A stretch of 64,000 nucleotides of DNA from Telmatospirillum sp. (GTDB lineage: Bacteria > Pseudomonadota > Alphaproteobacteria > CACIAM-22H2). The notes under the pieces are model-generated. The model was not told the origin of the DNA. It was given only the letters and a program-made list of their open reading frames with translations, and searched no databases. Each line of letters starts with the position of its first letter. The first letter of the stretch is position 1. Shown in pieces: positions 27,057-35,461 of this stretch. The stretch is from assembly GCA_020248985.1 (NCBI GenBank), contig JADCGL010000018.1:1-64000 (forward strand), written 5' to 3'. Made by a program: the position numbers and the translations under genes.

Positions 27057-28226
27057 ATGACACAGAGCAAACCAAGCGTACGCCCCGCGTGCGCGAACTT
27101 CTCTTCCGGCCCCTGCGCCAAGCGCCCCGGCTGGTCCCTCGACACTCTCAAAGAAGCGGCCCTCGGCCGTTCGCATCGCTCCAAGCTCGGCAAAACAAAG
27201 CTTGCCGACACGATCGAGCGCACGCGCAAAGTGCTCGGCATTCCGGCCGACTACCGCATCGGCATCGTGCCGGCGTCCGACACGGGCGCCTTCGAAATGG
27301 CGATGTGGTCGCTGTTGGGTGCCCGCGGTGCGGACCTGCTGACCTGGGAATCGTTCGGCGCAGGCTGGGTCACGGATGCCGTGAAGCAGCTCAAGCTCAA
27401 GAACACGCGCACCTTCGAAGCGCCCTACGGGCAGCTTCCCGATCTCAAAGCCGTCGATTTCGACAGCGACGTCGTCTTCACCTGGAACGGCACCACCTCG
27501 GGCGTGCGCGTGCCGAACGGCGACTGGATCCCGGCCGACCGCAAGGGCCTCACGATCTGCGACGCGACCTCGGCCGCCTTCGCGATGCGCCTGCCGTGGG
27601 ACAAGCTCGATGTCGTGACCTGGTCGTGGCAGAAAGTGCTCGGCGGCGAAGGCCAGCACGGCATGCTGGTGCTCAGCCCCCGCGCGGTCGAGCGACTCAC
27701 GACCTACACGCCGCCGTGGCCGATGCCGAAGATCTTCCGCCTCACGCAAGGCGGCAAGCTCATCGAAGGCGTGTTCAAGGGCGAGACGATCAACACGCCC
27801 TCGATGCTCGCGGTCGAAGACGCGCTCGACGGTCTGATCTGGGCCGAGAAGATCGGCGGGCTCGACGCCCTCATCGCGCGCTCGGAGAAAAACCTCGCCG
27901 CGATCGAAGCCTGGGCCGCCAAGACGCCGTGGGTCGGCTTCCTCGCCGCCGACAAGGCGATCCGTTCCTGCACGTCGGTGTGCCTGGTGATCCAGGACCC
28001 GGACGTGGCCAAGCTCGACGCCGAAGCCAAAGCCGCCTTCTCGAAAAAGATGGTGGCCTTGCTCGAAGCCGAGAAGGTCGCCTTCGACATCGACGCCTAT
28101 CGCGACGCGCCGCCGGGCCTGCGCATCTGGGCCGGGGCCACCGTCGAAACCGCCGATCTCGAAGCGTTGTTCGGCTGGCTCGACTGGGCGTTCGCCGAAG
28201 TCAAAGCTGGCGTCAAAGCCGGCTGA
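27057..28226 (+). CDS. serC: Phosphoserine aminotransferase
   Basis: SerC transfers an amino group from glutamate to 3-phosphohydroxypyruvate in serine synthesis and also serves pyridoxal phosphate synthesis. The 389-residue fold-type I PLP enzyme matches the alphaproteobacterial form: [14 protein letters not shown] at the N-terminus, [14 protein letters not shown] (cofactor Asp) and [15 protein letters not shown] with the PLP Lys. It starts at ATG 27057 behind the structured leader and is followed after 55 bases by serA, the preceding enzyme of the pathway. Confidence 0.96.
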   Translation: MTQSKPSVRPACANFSSGPCAKRPGWSLDTLKEAALGRSHRSKLGKTKLADTIERTRKVLGIPADYRIGIVPASDTGAFEMAMWSLLGARGADLLTWESFGAGWVTDAVKQLKLKNTRTFEAPYGQLPDLKAVDFDSDVVFTWNGTTSGVRVPNGDWIPADRKGLTICDATSAAFAMRLPWDKLDVVTWSWQKVLGGEGQHGMLVLSPRAVERLTTYTPPWPMPKIFRLTQGGKLIEGVFKGETINTPSMLAVEDALDGLIWAEKIGGLDALIARSEKNLAAIEAWAAKTPWVGFLAADKAIRSCTSVCLVIQDPDVAKLDAEAKAAFSKKMVALLEAEKVAFDIDAYRDAPPGLRIWAGATVETADLEALFGWLDWAFAEVKAGVKAG

Positions 28227-28281
28227 AGCAGCTCGCTTTTTTCTTCAAATTTTGTGCGTCTTCAAACGCAAGGAATCCGCC

Positions 28282-29859
28282 ATGGCCAAAGTTCTGATCT
28301 CCGATGCCCTGAGCCCCCGCGCCGTCGACATCTTCAAGGAGCGCGGCATTGAAACCGACATGAAGGTCGGCCTCAAACCCGACGAGCTCAAAGCCATCAT
28401 CGGCAATTACGACGGTCTCGCCATCCGCTCGGCCACGAAAGTGACCAAGGAAATCCTGGCCGCCGCCCCGCATCTCAAAGTGATCGGCCGTGCCGGCATC
28501 GGCGTCGACAATGTCGACGTGCCGGCCGCCACCGCGCGCGGCGTTGTGGTGATGAACACGCCGTTCGGCAATTCGATCACGACGGCCGAACACGCGATCG
28601 CGATGATGATGGCGCTTGCCCGCCAGCTTCCCAGTGCCGACCGTTCGACCCAGGCCGGCAAGTGGGAGAAGAACCGCTTCATGGGCGTGGAAATCTCCGG
28701 CAAGACGCTGGGCCTCATCGGTGCCGGCAATATCGGCTCGATCGTCGCCGACCGCGCCTTGGGCCTCAAGATGAAGGTTGTGGCCTTCGATCCGTTCCTC
28801 GCGCCCGAACGCGCGCAGGCGATGGGCGTGGAAAAAGTCGATCTCGACACGCTGCTGGCACGCGCCGATTTCATCACGCTGCACACGCCGATGACCGAGC
28901 AGACCAAAAACCTCCTCGACGCCAAGGCGCTCGCCAAGACCAAGAAGGGCGTGCGCATCGTCAATTGCGCGCGCGGCGGCCTCATCGTCGAAGAAGATCT
29001 CAAAGCGGCCCTCGACAGCGGCCAGGTCGCCGGTGCGGCCCTCGACGTGTTCTTGACCGAACCCGCCAAGGAAAACCCGCTCTTCGGCCGCGACGACGTG
29101 ATCTGCACGCCGCATCTGGGTGCATCGACCAACGAAGCGCAGGAGAACGTGGCGCTGCAGGTGGCCGAGCAGATGTCGGACTTCCTGCTGACGGGGGCGG
29201 TCACCAACGCCGTCAACATGCCGTCGGTTTCGGCCGAAGACGCGCCCAAGCTCAAGCCCTACATGCAGCTTGCGACCAATCTCGGCTCGTATCTGGGCCA
29301 ATTGCAGGACGAAAACGTCGTCTCGGTCGCGATCGAATACGAGGGGGCGGTGGCGGCCCTCAACACGAAGCCGCTCACGGCTTGCGTGCTTGCAGGCTTC
29401 CTCGGCGCGCAGCTCGAGTCGGTGAACTCGGTGTCGGCCCCCGCCGTCGCGCGCGAGCGCGGCATTGCGGTCACCGAAACGCGCCACGACCGCGCTTCGG
29501 ACTATCCCACGCTCATCAGCGTGACGGTCGTAAGCCAAGGCCAGACGCGCAAGATCGCAGGCTCGCTGTTCGGCAACGCCAAGCCCCGCATCGTCGCGAT
29601 CGCCGACGTGCCGATCGAAGCCGAGTTCAGCGCTTCGATGCTCTATGTGCGCAACCAGGACAAGCCGGGTTTCATCGGCTCGATCGGCCGCCTGTTCGGA
29701 GACTCCGCGATCAACATCGCTTCGTTCAATCTGGGCCGCCAAACGCGCGGCGGCGAAGCGATCTGCTTGATCGCCGTCGACCAGCCGATCGGCGAAGCCC
29801 TGCTCGAAAAGATCCGCGCCTTGCCGCAAGTGCTGCGCGCGCGCGCGTTGCGGTTTTGA
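28282..29859 (+). CDS. serA: D-3-phosphoglycerate dehydrogenase
   Basis: SerA oxidises 3-phosphoglycerate, the committed step of serine synthesis. The 525-residue long form has the catalytic and NAD domains (about 1-310; GLIGAGNIGSIVADRALGLK, the Arg-Glu-His triad in NCARGG and TPHLGAST), an intermediate ASB domain (about 315-450) and a C-terminal ACT domain (about 453-525; DKPGFIGSIGRLFGD) for serine binding. ATG 28282 follows an RBS aaggaa. It is likely co-transcribed with serC. The gene that usually follows in relatives, hisZ, lies 3 kb away. Confidence 0.96.
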   Translation: MAKVLISDALSPRAVDIFKERGIETDMKVGLKPDELKAIIGNYDGLAIRSATKVTKEILAAAPHLKVIGRAGIGVDNVDVPAATARGVVVMNTPFGNSITTAEHAIAMMMALARQLPSADRSTQAGKWEKNRFMGVEISGKTLGLIGAGNIGSIVADRALGLKMKVVAFDPFLAPERAQAMGVEKVDLDTLLARADFITLHTPMTEQTKNLLDAKALAKTKKGVRIVNCARGGLIVEEDLKAALDSGQVAGAALDVFLTEPAKENPLFGRDDVICTPHLGASTNEAQENVALQVAEQMSDFLLTGAVTNAVNMPSVSAEDAPKLKPYMQLATNLGSYLGQLQDENVVSVAIEYEGAVAALNTKPLTACVLAGFLGAQLESVNSVSAPAVARERGIAVTETRHDRASDYPTLISVTVVSQGQTRKIAGSLFGNAKPRIVAIADVPIEAEFSASMLYVRNQDKPGFIGSIGRLFGDSAINIASFNLGRQTRGGEAICLIAVDQPIGEALLEKIRALPQVLRARALRF

Positions 29860-29878
29860 TCTTGATTTGAACGGGCAG

Positions 29879-29910
29879 GGGCATCCTTGGCAAATTCGCC
29901 GAGGATGCCC
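29879..29910 (+). terminator. Hairpin after serA, possible terminator
   Basis: GGGCATCCT (29879-29887) pairs with AGGATGCCC (29902-29910) around TGGCAAATTCGCCG, which can extend the stem. The downstream strand is only weakly T-rich (GTGCGATTCT), so termination efficiency is uncertain. It marks the right edge of the serCA unit next to the convergent SIR2-like gene. Confidence 0.45.
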
Positions 29911-29918
29911 GTGCGATT

Positions 29919-30959
29919 CTACGATGCAAGAACAGCCCTGTAAGCGCTGATAAATTCTCGCGACTTAAGTTCGGGGTGGAGTTTGACCAAATGTGGGGTT
30001 GGTTCATTCTTTGCCCGAAAGGCGCCTTCCACCTGCCTTGCATATATGTCCGCATTAACATCAGATATCCCGTAGGCGGTTCCGTAAACCCGCCCGATAC
30101 GAGCATTGCCGTTAGCGTTTAGAATTTCGATATTCTGTCGGTGAAAACCAAAGCCAACAAAAAATGCCTGTTCGGACTCGCAGATTGCCGCCAACATTCG
30201 TGCTTGAAGTGCGCGGTCGGAACTTTCTTCTGCCAATGTTCTTATGTTGTGCGCCCGTGTTTCTTCGTCGCTTGGCAATACTTCGCGCCCAAAATCCAGA
30301 ACAGACGGTGCGTCTGGACGAAACAATGGCCCTACCACCCCATATGGATGCAGGATTGTAACCGAGCTTAATATTTGGGCTGCTTTGTCATGCGAGATGT
30401 TGAAACCTTTTCTGAGCGCAACGTAGGTCGCCTTCTCTACGCAGCGATCATAATTGAATACAATAAAGCTTACGCTCTTGAAGATGTCGGCAACTGACTC
30501 GACATTGTGACCATCGAATGCAGTTTGAAAGAACTCAAATAGCCAACTATTTGAGCAGGCATCTAGTGCCCTGCGTTCCCTTTCATCTGCTTCAACGTGC
30601 GCAAGCGTTGACCGACTCTCTGCTTTCACGATAGCCCTGACGATCGCTAGTTTACCATAAGCGATAACAAATCTGTTCTTCGCATGTGCAAAAAGAAAAG
30701 AGTCAATTGAGGCGTAAAGCCCTAGTCCTTGAAGAATTATCTCTTGGGCATTTCTAATGTCAGCATAAACAGAGCTGTTGAATTGTGATTCTGATAATCC
30801 AACAATTTCTATAAGTGAGCGAAATCTAGTTGGATCGTCTAATGCTCTATCGTCATGGATCGATTGGATGACGCTCTCGCGCAATGCGATCCCTGTCGGT
30901 AGATTGAATTCAGCGCTCGCTCCCGCGCCGACGACAAGCAAAGTTTTCTTGTTGATCAT
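29919..30959 (-). CDS. SIR2-like domain protein (candidate anti-phage NADase)
   Basis: The product has 346 residues from ATG 30959; ATG 30983 is an alternative. It opens with the SIR2-like nucleotide motif LLVVGAGASAEFNLPTG (7-23), then SIDSFLF (84-90), FIVFNYDR (165-172, candidate catalytic Asn169), ILHPYGVVG (202-210, candidate catalytic His204) and AFFVGFGFHRQNIEIL (265-280). These match the SIR2-like family found in anti-phage proteins that deplete NAD+. No second effector domain is visible, and the HPYG version of the usual HxHG is unusual. Base composition is clearly more AT-rich than its neighbours, a sign of transfer. Defence function is an inference from family and context. Confidence 0.75.
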   Translation of the reverse strand: MINKKTLLVVGAGASAEFNLPTGIALRESVIQSIHDDRALDDPTRFRSLIEIVGLSESQFNSSVYADIRNAQEIILQGLGLYASIDSFLFAHAKNRFVIAYGKLAIVRAIVKAESRSTLAHVEADERERRALDACSNSWLFEFFQTAFDGHNVESVADIFKSVSFIVFNYDRCVEKATYVALRKGFNISHDKAAQILSSVTILHPYGVVGPLFRPDAPSVLDFGREVLPSDEETRAHNIRTLAEESSDRALQARMLAAICESEQAFFVGFGFHRQNIEILNANGNARIGRVYGTAYGISDVNADIYARQVEGAFRAKNEPTPHLVKLHPELKSREFISAYRAVLAS

Positions 30960-31090
30960 TTTTACTACCGTTATAGGTGGCATTCGATATATAACTCGAG
31001 TATAGTTAAATTTCGAGGCCTAGAAAAGTAAAGCAGCATTCAGTTCTGAAGCGCTCTGTTGTTCGTTCCCGCTTCGTCAAAGTGTAGAGC

Positions 31091-31273
31091 ATGACCATTC
31101 GACAAATCACGACTGAGGTCGAGTATTTGTCCGTGGTGCGCGAGATCGAGGGACTTATGTCGGCTAAGCGCGGCACATGGGCTGGCGTCAGGCTAGATGC
31201 GTTGGTCAAGTTTGTCGAAGACTGGGAAGCGCAACGGTATTGCCTTGAAGATTCCATGCTGCAGAAATCTTGA
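31091..31273 (+). pseudogene. HigA-family antitoxin, N-terminal fragment
   Basis: Sixty residues from ATG 31091 match the N-terminal region of HigA-type antitoxins: TIRQITTEVEYLSVVREIEG, then GTWAGVRLDALVKFVEDWEA, equivalent to the usual TEADYEAALAEIE and GDRLDVLVTLVEAYE. The frame then loses similarity and stops at 31273, before the helix-turn-helix domain that normally follows. No HigB-type toxin is recognisable upstream. I read it as a decayed antitoxin gene; a short functional remnant is less likely. Confidence 0.68.
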
Positions 31274-31284
31274 ATGACACGCCC

Positions 31285-31443
31285 ATGCCAGAGCGCCTTA
31301 AGCCAATGCCCAAATTTTCGTCCGATGCTGCCGAGCGCGCGTTTTGGGAAAAGACCGATTCGACGGCGTATGTCGATTGGTCGAAGTCTGTTCGCGTTGA
31401 ACTGCCTAATCTCAAGCCGTCGGCGCGCAAAAGCGATCCGTGA
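31285..31443 (+). pseudogene. CopG/BrnA-like antitoxin, truncated
   Basis: A 52-residue frame from ATG 31285 contains RLKPMPKFSSDAAERAFWEK, then TDSTAYVDWSKSV and LPNLKPS, which closely follow the N-terminal half of CopG-type antitoxins (MPKFKSEAEERAFWE ... STDYVDWSKA ... FPNLKPS). The ribbon-helix-helix segment that should follow (TKTISLRLP-like) is replaced by ARKSDP and a stop at 31443. No adjacent toxin is seen. It lies 11 bases after the HigA fragment, so two different antitoxin remnants are adjacent. Confidence 0.66.
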
Positions 31444-31483
31444 CGGCTGGGTGGCGCGCCCGGTCAAGACAGCGCGCTCCGAC

Positions 31484-31684
31484 TTAGGTGGCTTCGAAAT
31501 CGACCTTCGTCAGATCCGCACTCGGTAGGCGGTGTTGCACGGCGAGCATTTCGATGCCGACGACGCGGCCGCTATCGTCGAGATCGAGATTGAGCCCGGG
31601 TATTGCTTCGACCGTCGTATCAACGGCGGAAACAGCGAGTTGGATATAGAGCGCGTCGGCGCTTCGGTCGGAACGAATTTTCAT
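31484..31684 (-). CDS. DUF2283 domain protein
   Basis: This 66-residue protein has the DUF2283 pattern: MKIRSDRSADALYIQLA, then IPGLNLDLDDSGRVVGIEML. The small all-beta family is widespread, often next to DUF4258 toxin-like genes or in mobile regions; a partner is not seen here. Its gene is convergent with the antitoxin remnants and starts 12 bases after the FTR1 stop on the same strand, so it may be co-transcribed with the iron permease. The function is unknown. Confidence 0.82.
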   Translation of the reverse strand: MKIRSDRSADALYIQLAVSAVDTTVEAIPGLNLDLDDSGRVVGIEMLAVQHRLPSADLTKVDFEAT

Positions 31685-31695
31685 CGGCGCCAATC

Positions 31696-32502
31696 CTACC
31701 CCGCCTTCGGCACCGCGTTCACGGTTTCCGCATCGCGGCGACGCTGCAGCGAAGTCCACGCGACGGTTGCAGCTGCGAGGCCGAGCAGGAGAAGCTGCGG
31801 GGCCAAAGCTTCCCAGGTTCCGTTGCCGGCGATGTCGGCAAGCCAGTCGGGCAGGCCCGCATCGGTTTGGGCGAGCAGGGTTTGCTCCTGCAATTCCTGC
31901 ACGGCACCCGCGATGAAGCGCAGCGCCATGCCGAACAGGAACACCGACGACGCCAGGAACAGCGGCCGCAGGGGCAGGCGGATCGCAAGTTTTTTCACGG
32001 CGAGGAAGCCCACGCACAGGATCGCCGCTCCGGCCGCAATGCCGCCCAGCAATTCGGGCGTCCATCCGGCGGGCAAGGCGAGCGCATGCAGGAACAAGGC
32101 GGTTTCGGCCCCTTCGCGATAGACGGCGAGGAAACCGATGCCGACGAGGGCGGTCTTGCTGCCGGCCCCTTCGGCGCGCGCCACTTGCGCCTGCAGATAG
32201 CGCGTCCAGCTTCGGGGGTCCTGGCGCAGGAACAGCCAGCCGCTGACATAAAGCAGCAGGGCAGCGCTCGCGAGCATCACGCCCGCTTCGACGAGGTCGT
32301 CGTGCGCGCCGTTGTTGAACACGGCAAAGGCCCAGGCGGTGCCGAGGCTCGCAACGACGCCTGCGGCGGCTCCCGCGACCAGCGCCTGCAGCCGGTCGGC
32401 CGCGCCCAGCCGTGCGAGATAGGCGCCGATCGCCGCCAAGACGAGCAACGCCTCGACCCCTTCGCGCACCAGAATCGTCGCCGCATCGAAAAAGGCCGCC
32501 AT
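31696..32502 (-). CDS. FTR1 family iron permease
   Basis: This 268-residue inner-membrane protein has about seven TM segments and both REXXE iron motifs: REGVE (13-17) and REGAE (129-133). FTR1/EfeU-type permeases import iron after oxidation or from periplasmic carriers. ATG 32502 is chosen because ggggga sits 7 bases upstream; 32526 is an alternative. No EfeO/EfeB or multicopper oxidase gene is adjacent, so partners must be elsewhere. A Fur-like palindrome lies 43 bases upstream of the start. Confidence 0.88.
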   Translation of the reverse strand: MAAFFDAATILVREGVEALLVLAAIGAYLARLGAADRLQALVAGAAAGVVASLGTAWAFAVFNNGAHDDLVEAGVMLASAALLLYVSGWLFLRQDPRSWTRYLQAQVARAEGAGSKTALVGIGFLAVYREGAETALFLHALALPAGWTPELLGGIAAGAAILCVGFLAVKKLAIRLPLRPLFLASSVFLFGMALRFIAGAVQELQEQTLLAQTDAGLPDWLADIAGNGTWEALAPQLLLLGLAAATVAWTSLQRRRDAETVNAVPKAG

Positions 32503-32544
32503 GATCTTTTCCCCCGGAATCTCCAATGTTGAATTGGAGAATAC

Positions 32545-32565
32545 TGCAATTGAGACTAATTCGCA
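32545..32565 (-). promoter_or_regulatory. Fur-like iron-responsive operator upstream of FTR1 gene
   Basis: Read on the minus strand, the 21-base element is TGCGAATTA-GTC-TCAATTGCA, an imperfect palindrome with 6 of 9 matching arm positions. It resembles Fur-type sites of the form TGCGAAT...ATTGCA in alphaproteobacteria. Its place just before an iron permease supports iron control. The identity of the regulator (Fur, Irr or other) is not shown by the sequence. Confidence 0.5.
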
Positions 32566-32702
32566 ATTACTTTCTTGTCGTATGCGGAAGCTTGATTTAG
32601 GGAATATTAGGTCTTATTCTAGGACTATGAACATAATAAAGGCATTCTCTGACGGGTTTGAGGTGCGGCAATGCTGCCGCATTGGCGGTATTTCAATGCC
32701 GC

Positions 32703-32820
32703 AAATAGGCGACCGAAAAAATCGCCGTAACATGTCGCCTGTAGAGGCTTTTTTCGCGTCCGATCAGGGCTTTAAAATAGGTTGCGCAAATTGGCGACCG
32801 TCGCCTTATGTCGCCTATTT
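32703..32820. repeat. Inverted/direct repeat cluster in the FTR1-hisZ gap
   Basis: The 393-base gap 32503-32895 has no convincing gene. Its right part holds AAATAGGCGAC (32703-32713), whose perfect inverse GTCGCCTATTT is at 32810-32820. GGCGACCG recurs at 32708-32715 and 32793-32800. ATGTCGCCT recurs at 32732-32740 and 32808-32816. GGCGA(CCG)TCGCC at 32793-32805 is a local hairpin. A T-run (32749-32754) follows the first stem, so part may act as a terminator. The left part of the gap holds the Fur-like site and AT-rich sequence. Confidence 0.6.
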
Positions 32821-32895
32821 CCGATGGCGTGGCCCCGCAAAACCGGCTACTCAAGCGCGCCCGTACGAGGTCGCACCTCGCCAGCTGGGGGAGCC

Positions 32896-34077
32896 ATGAA
32901 CGAACTTGTCACACGCGCCTTGCTGCCTGCGGGTTTGCGCGATGCGCTGCCGGCCGAGGCCGACCAAGAGGCCGAAATCGTCTGGCGCGTGACGCAGACT
33001 TTCAAGCGCTACGGCTATGCGCGCGTGAAGCCGCCGATGGTCGAGTTCGAGGAATCGCTGCTGGCCGGCAGCCAGGCCGGCATGTCGCGCCATTGCTTCC
33101 GCCTGATGGATCCCGACAGCCAGCGCATGATGGCGCTGCGCGCCGACATGACGCCGCAAGTTGCGCGCATCGCCGCCACGCGCTTGAAGGGCGAAGCGCG
33201 GCCGCTGCGCCTGTCCTACGCAGGGCAGGTGCTGCGCGTGAAGGGCGACGGGTTGCGGCCCGAGCGCCAGTTCGGCCAAGTGGGGGCCGAACTCATCGGC
33301 GCCGACGAGCCGGCGGCCGACGCCGAAATCATCGCCATGTCGGCGGCGGCCCTTGCCGATGTGGGCGCTGCCAACGTCTCGATCGATCTCACGATCCCTT
33401 ATCTGGTTCCGGCCATCATCGGTTGGAGCCAGGTGCCGCCCGACATTGCGGCGAACTTGCGCGCCGCCCTCGACCGCAAGGATGCGGCCGCGGTGGCGAA
33501 TCTCGGCGGCAGGGTGGGCGCTTTGCTGGCCGACCTCGTGGCCGCAAGCGGGCCTGCGGCCGTCGTCCTTGCCAAGCTCGACGGGCTCGATCTGCCGCCG
33601 ACCGCGCGCGGCGAAGTCGTGCGCCTGAAAGAGGCCGTGCGCCTCGTGCAAGCCGCGCGCCCCGATCTTGCTTTGACGATCGACACGGTCGAGCGGCGCG
33701 GTTTCGAATACCAGAAGGGCCTGTCCTTCACGATCTTCGCGCGCGGCGTGCGCGGCGAACTCGGGCGCGGCGGGCGCTATCTTGCCGGCGAAGATCTGAT
33801 GGAAGGGGCGGGCGAGACCGCCACCGGCGTGACTCTGTTCACCGACACGGTGCTGCGCGCCTTGCCGTTTCCGGCGGCCGAGGCGTGCGCGTTTGCACCC
33901 TTCGGCACGCCGCCCGCGGTCGTGCGCGCCCTGCGCGACGGCGGCAATCTCGTGCGCGACGGCTTCGGGCCCGTGGCGGACGCGGTCGCCGAAGCGCGGC
34001 GCCTGGGCTGCAGCCATATCGTCGAAGGCGGCAAAGCCGTCCTCCTGCCCGCCAATCCGAAGGAAGCGAAGAAATGA
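32896..34077 (+). CDS. hisZ: ATP phosphoribosyltransferase regulatory subunit HisZ
   Basis: HisZ is a catalytically inactive histidyl-tRNA-synthetase paralogue that forms a complex with short-form HisG in the first step of histidine synthesis. The 393-residue protein shows class II synthetase-like blocks: [38 protein letters not shown] and the [12 protein letters not shown] region. ATG 32896 has gggggag just upstream. It overlaps purA (ATGA 34074). hisG is not in the window. hisZ-purA adjacency is common in alphaproteobacteria. Confidence 0.94.
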   Translation: MNELVTRALLPAGLRDALPAEADQEAEIVWRVTQTFKRYGYARVKPPMVEFEESLLAGSQAGMSRHCFRLMDPDSQRMMALRADMTPQVARIAATRLKGEARPLRLSYAGQVLRVKGDGLRPERQFGQVGAELIGADEPAADAEIIAMSAAALADVGAANVSIDLTIPYLVPAIIGWSQVPPDIAANLRAALDRKDAAAVANLGGRVGALLADLVAASGPAAVVLAKLDGLDLPPTARGEVVRLKEAVRLVQAARPDLALTIDTVERRGFEYQKGLSFTIFARGVRGELGRGGRYLAGEDLMEGAGETATGVTLFTDTVLRALPFPAAEACAFAPFGTPPAVVRALRDGGNLVRDGFGPVADAVAEARRLGCSHIVEGGKAVLLPANPKEAKK

Positions 34078-35369
34078 CCAACGTCACTGTCGTCGGCTCG
34101 CAATGGGGCGACGAAGGCAAAGGCAAGATCGTCGACTGGCTCAGCGAGCGCGCCGAAATCGTCGTGCGCTTCCAGGGCGGGCACAATGCCGGCCACACGC
34201 TCGTGGTGGACGGCGTCACCTACAAGCTGTCGCTGCTGCCCTCGGGCGTGGTGCGGCCGGGCAAGCTCGGCATCATCGGCAACGGCGTGGTCGTCGATCC
34301 GTGGCATCTCCTGAAGGAGATCGCCGCGATCCGCGACAAGGGCGTGGATGTGGGGCCCGACAATCTCCGGGTTGCGGAGAATGCCGCTCTCATCCTGCCG
34401 CTGCATGCCGAAATCGACCGTCTGCGCGAGGAAGCGCGCGGGGCCGCCAAGATCGGCACCACCGGGCGCGGCATCGGGCCCGCCTACGAAGACAAGGTGG
34501 CGCGCCGCGCCATCCGCCTGTGCGATCTTGCCGACCCCGCCACGCTCAAGACCAAGCTCGACGAGCTGCTGCGCCACCACGATGCGCTGCGCAAGGGCCT
34601 CGGCTTTGCGCCCGTCGACCGCGCGGCGCTCGAAAAGGCTTTGGCCGAGATGGCGCCGCAGATTCTGCCTTTTGCCGATCCGGTGTGGCCGTTCCTCGAC
34701 GAGGCGGTGCGCAAGGGAAGGCGCATCCTGTTCGAGGGTGCGCAAGGCGCATTGCTCGACATCGACCACGGCACCTATCCGTTCGTGACTTCGTCGAACA
34801 CGGTGGCGGCCCAGGCTGCAACCGGGGCGGGTGTCGGTCCGCACGCGACCGGCTTCGTGCTCGGCATCACGAAGGCCTACACCACGCGCGTCGGCTCGGG
34901 CCCGTTTCCGACCGAACTCACCGACGCGGTCGGCCAGGGGCTGGGCGAGCGCGGGCACGAATTCGGCACCGTCACCGGGCGGCCGCGGCGCTGCGGCTGG
35001 TTCGACGCCGTGCTCGTGCGCCAGAGCGTGCGCGTGGGCGGCATTCGCGGCATCGCCCTCACCAAACTCGACGTGCTCGACGGCATGGACGAGCTCAAAG
35101 TGTGCGTCGCCTACGACATCGACGGGCGGCGCTACGACCGTCTGCCGGCGGCCCAGCATCTGCAGGCGCGCGCGCTTCCAGTCTACGAAACCATGCGCGG
35201 CTGGAAGGAGTCGACGCGCGGGGCGCGCTCGTGGGCTGAGCTTCCGGCCGCCGCCATCAAATACATCGTGCGCATCGAGGAACTGATCGGTTGCCGCGTG
35301 GCCATGCTTTCGACGAGCCCCGAGCGCAACGACACGATCCTCACGGCCGATCCGTTCGCCGGCGGCTAG
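34074..35369 (+). CDS. purA: Adenylosuccinate synthetase
   Basis: PurA joins IMP and aspartate with GTP in AMP synthesis. The 431-residue protein has the N-terminal GTP loop [18 protein letters not shown] with the catalytic Asp and the His in GGHNAGHT, the IMP-site [13 protein letters not shown], the substrate loop region [15 protein letters not shown] and the base-recognition TKLDVLDG. It is translationally coupled to hisZ by the ATGA overlap. Confidence 0.97.
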   Translation: MTNVTVVGSQWGDEGKGKIVDWLSERAEIVVRFQGGHNAGHTLVVDGVTYKLSLLPSGVVRPGKLGIIGNGVVVDPWHLLKEIAAIRDKGVDVGPDNLRVAENAALILPLHAEIDRLREEARGAAKIGTTGRGIGPAYEDKVARRAIRLCDLADPATLKTKLDELLRHHDALRKGLGFAPVDRAALEKALAEMAPQILPFADPVWPFLDEAVRKGRRILFEGAQGALLDIDHGTYPFVTSSNTVAAQAATGAGVGPHATGFVLGITKAYTTRVGSGPFPTELTDAVGQGLGERGHEFGTVTGRPRRCGWFDAVLVRQSVRVGGIRGIALTKLDVLDGMDELKVCVAYDIDGRRYDRLPAAQHLQARALPVYETMRGWKESTRGARSWAELPAAAIKYIVRIEELIGCRVAMLSTSPERNDTILTADPFAGG

Positions 35370-35461
35370 GGCCTGCCGTCCTATCTCGTGATTCGCGCCG
35401 CGATTTGGCGTAGAATCGCGATTCGGATGGACGGCCTTTGTTCGGCCGGGAAGACGGGGCC

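Noticed and set aside
31006-31467. 153-codon minus-strand frame over the antitoxin remnants
   Set aside because: It is antisense to frames with clear antitoxin similarity, it shows no family match of its own and it lacks a convincing RBS.
32501-32899. 132-codon plus-strand frame through the FTR1-hisZ gap
   Set aside because: It crosses the Fur-like site and the repeat array, has no plausible RBS or domain and overlaps the hisZ start. The repeats explain its apparent regularity.
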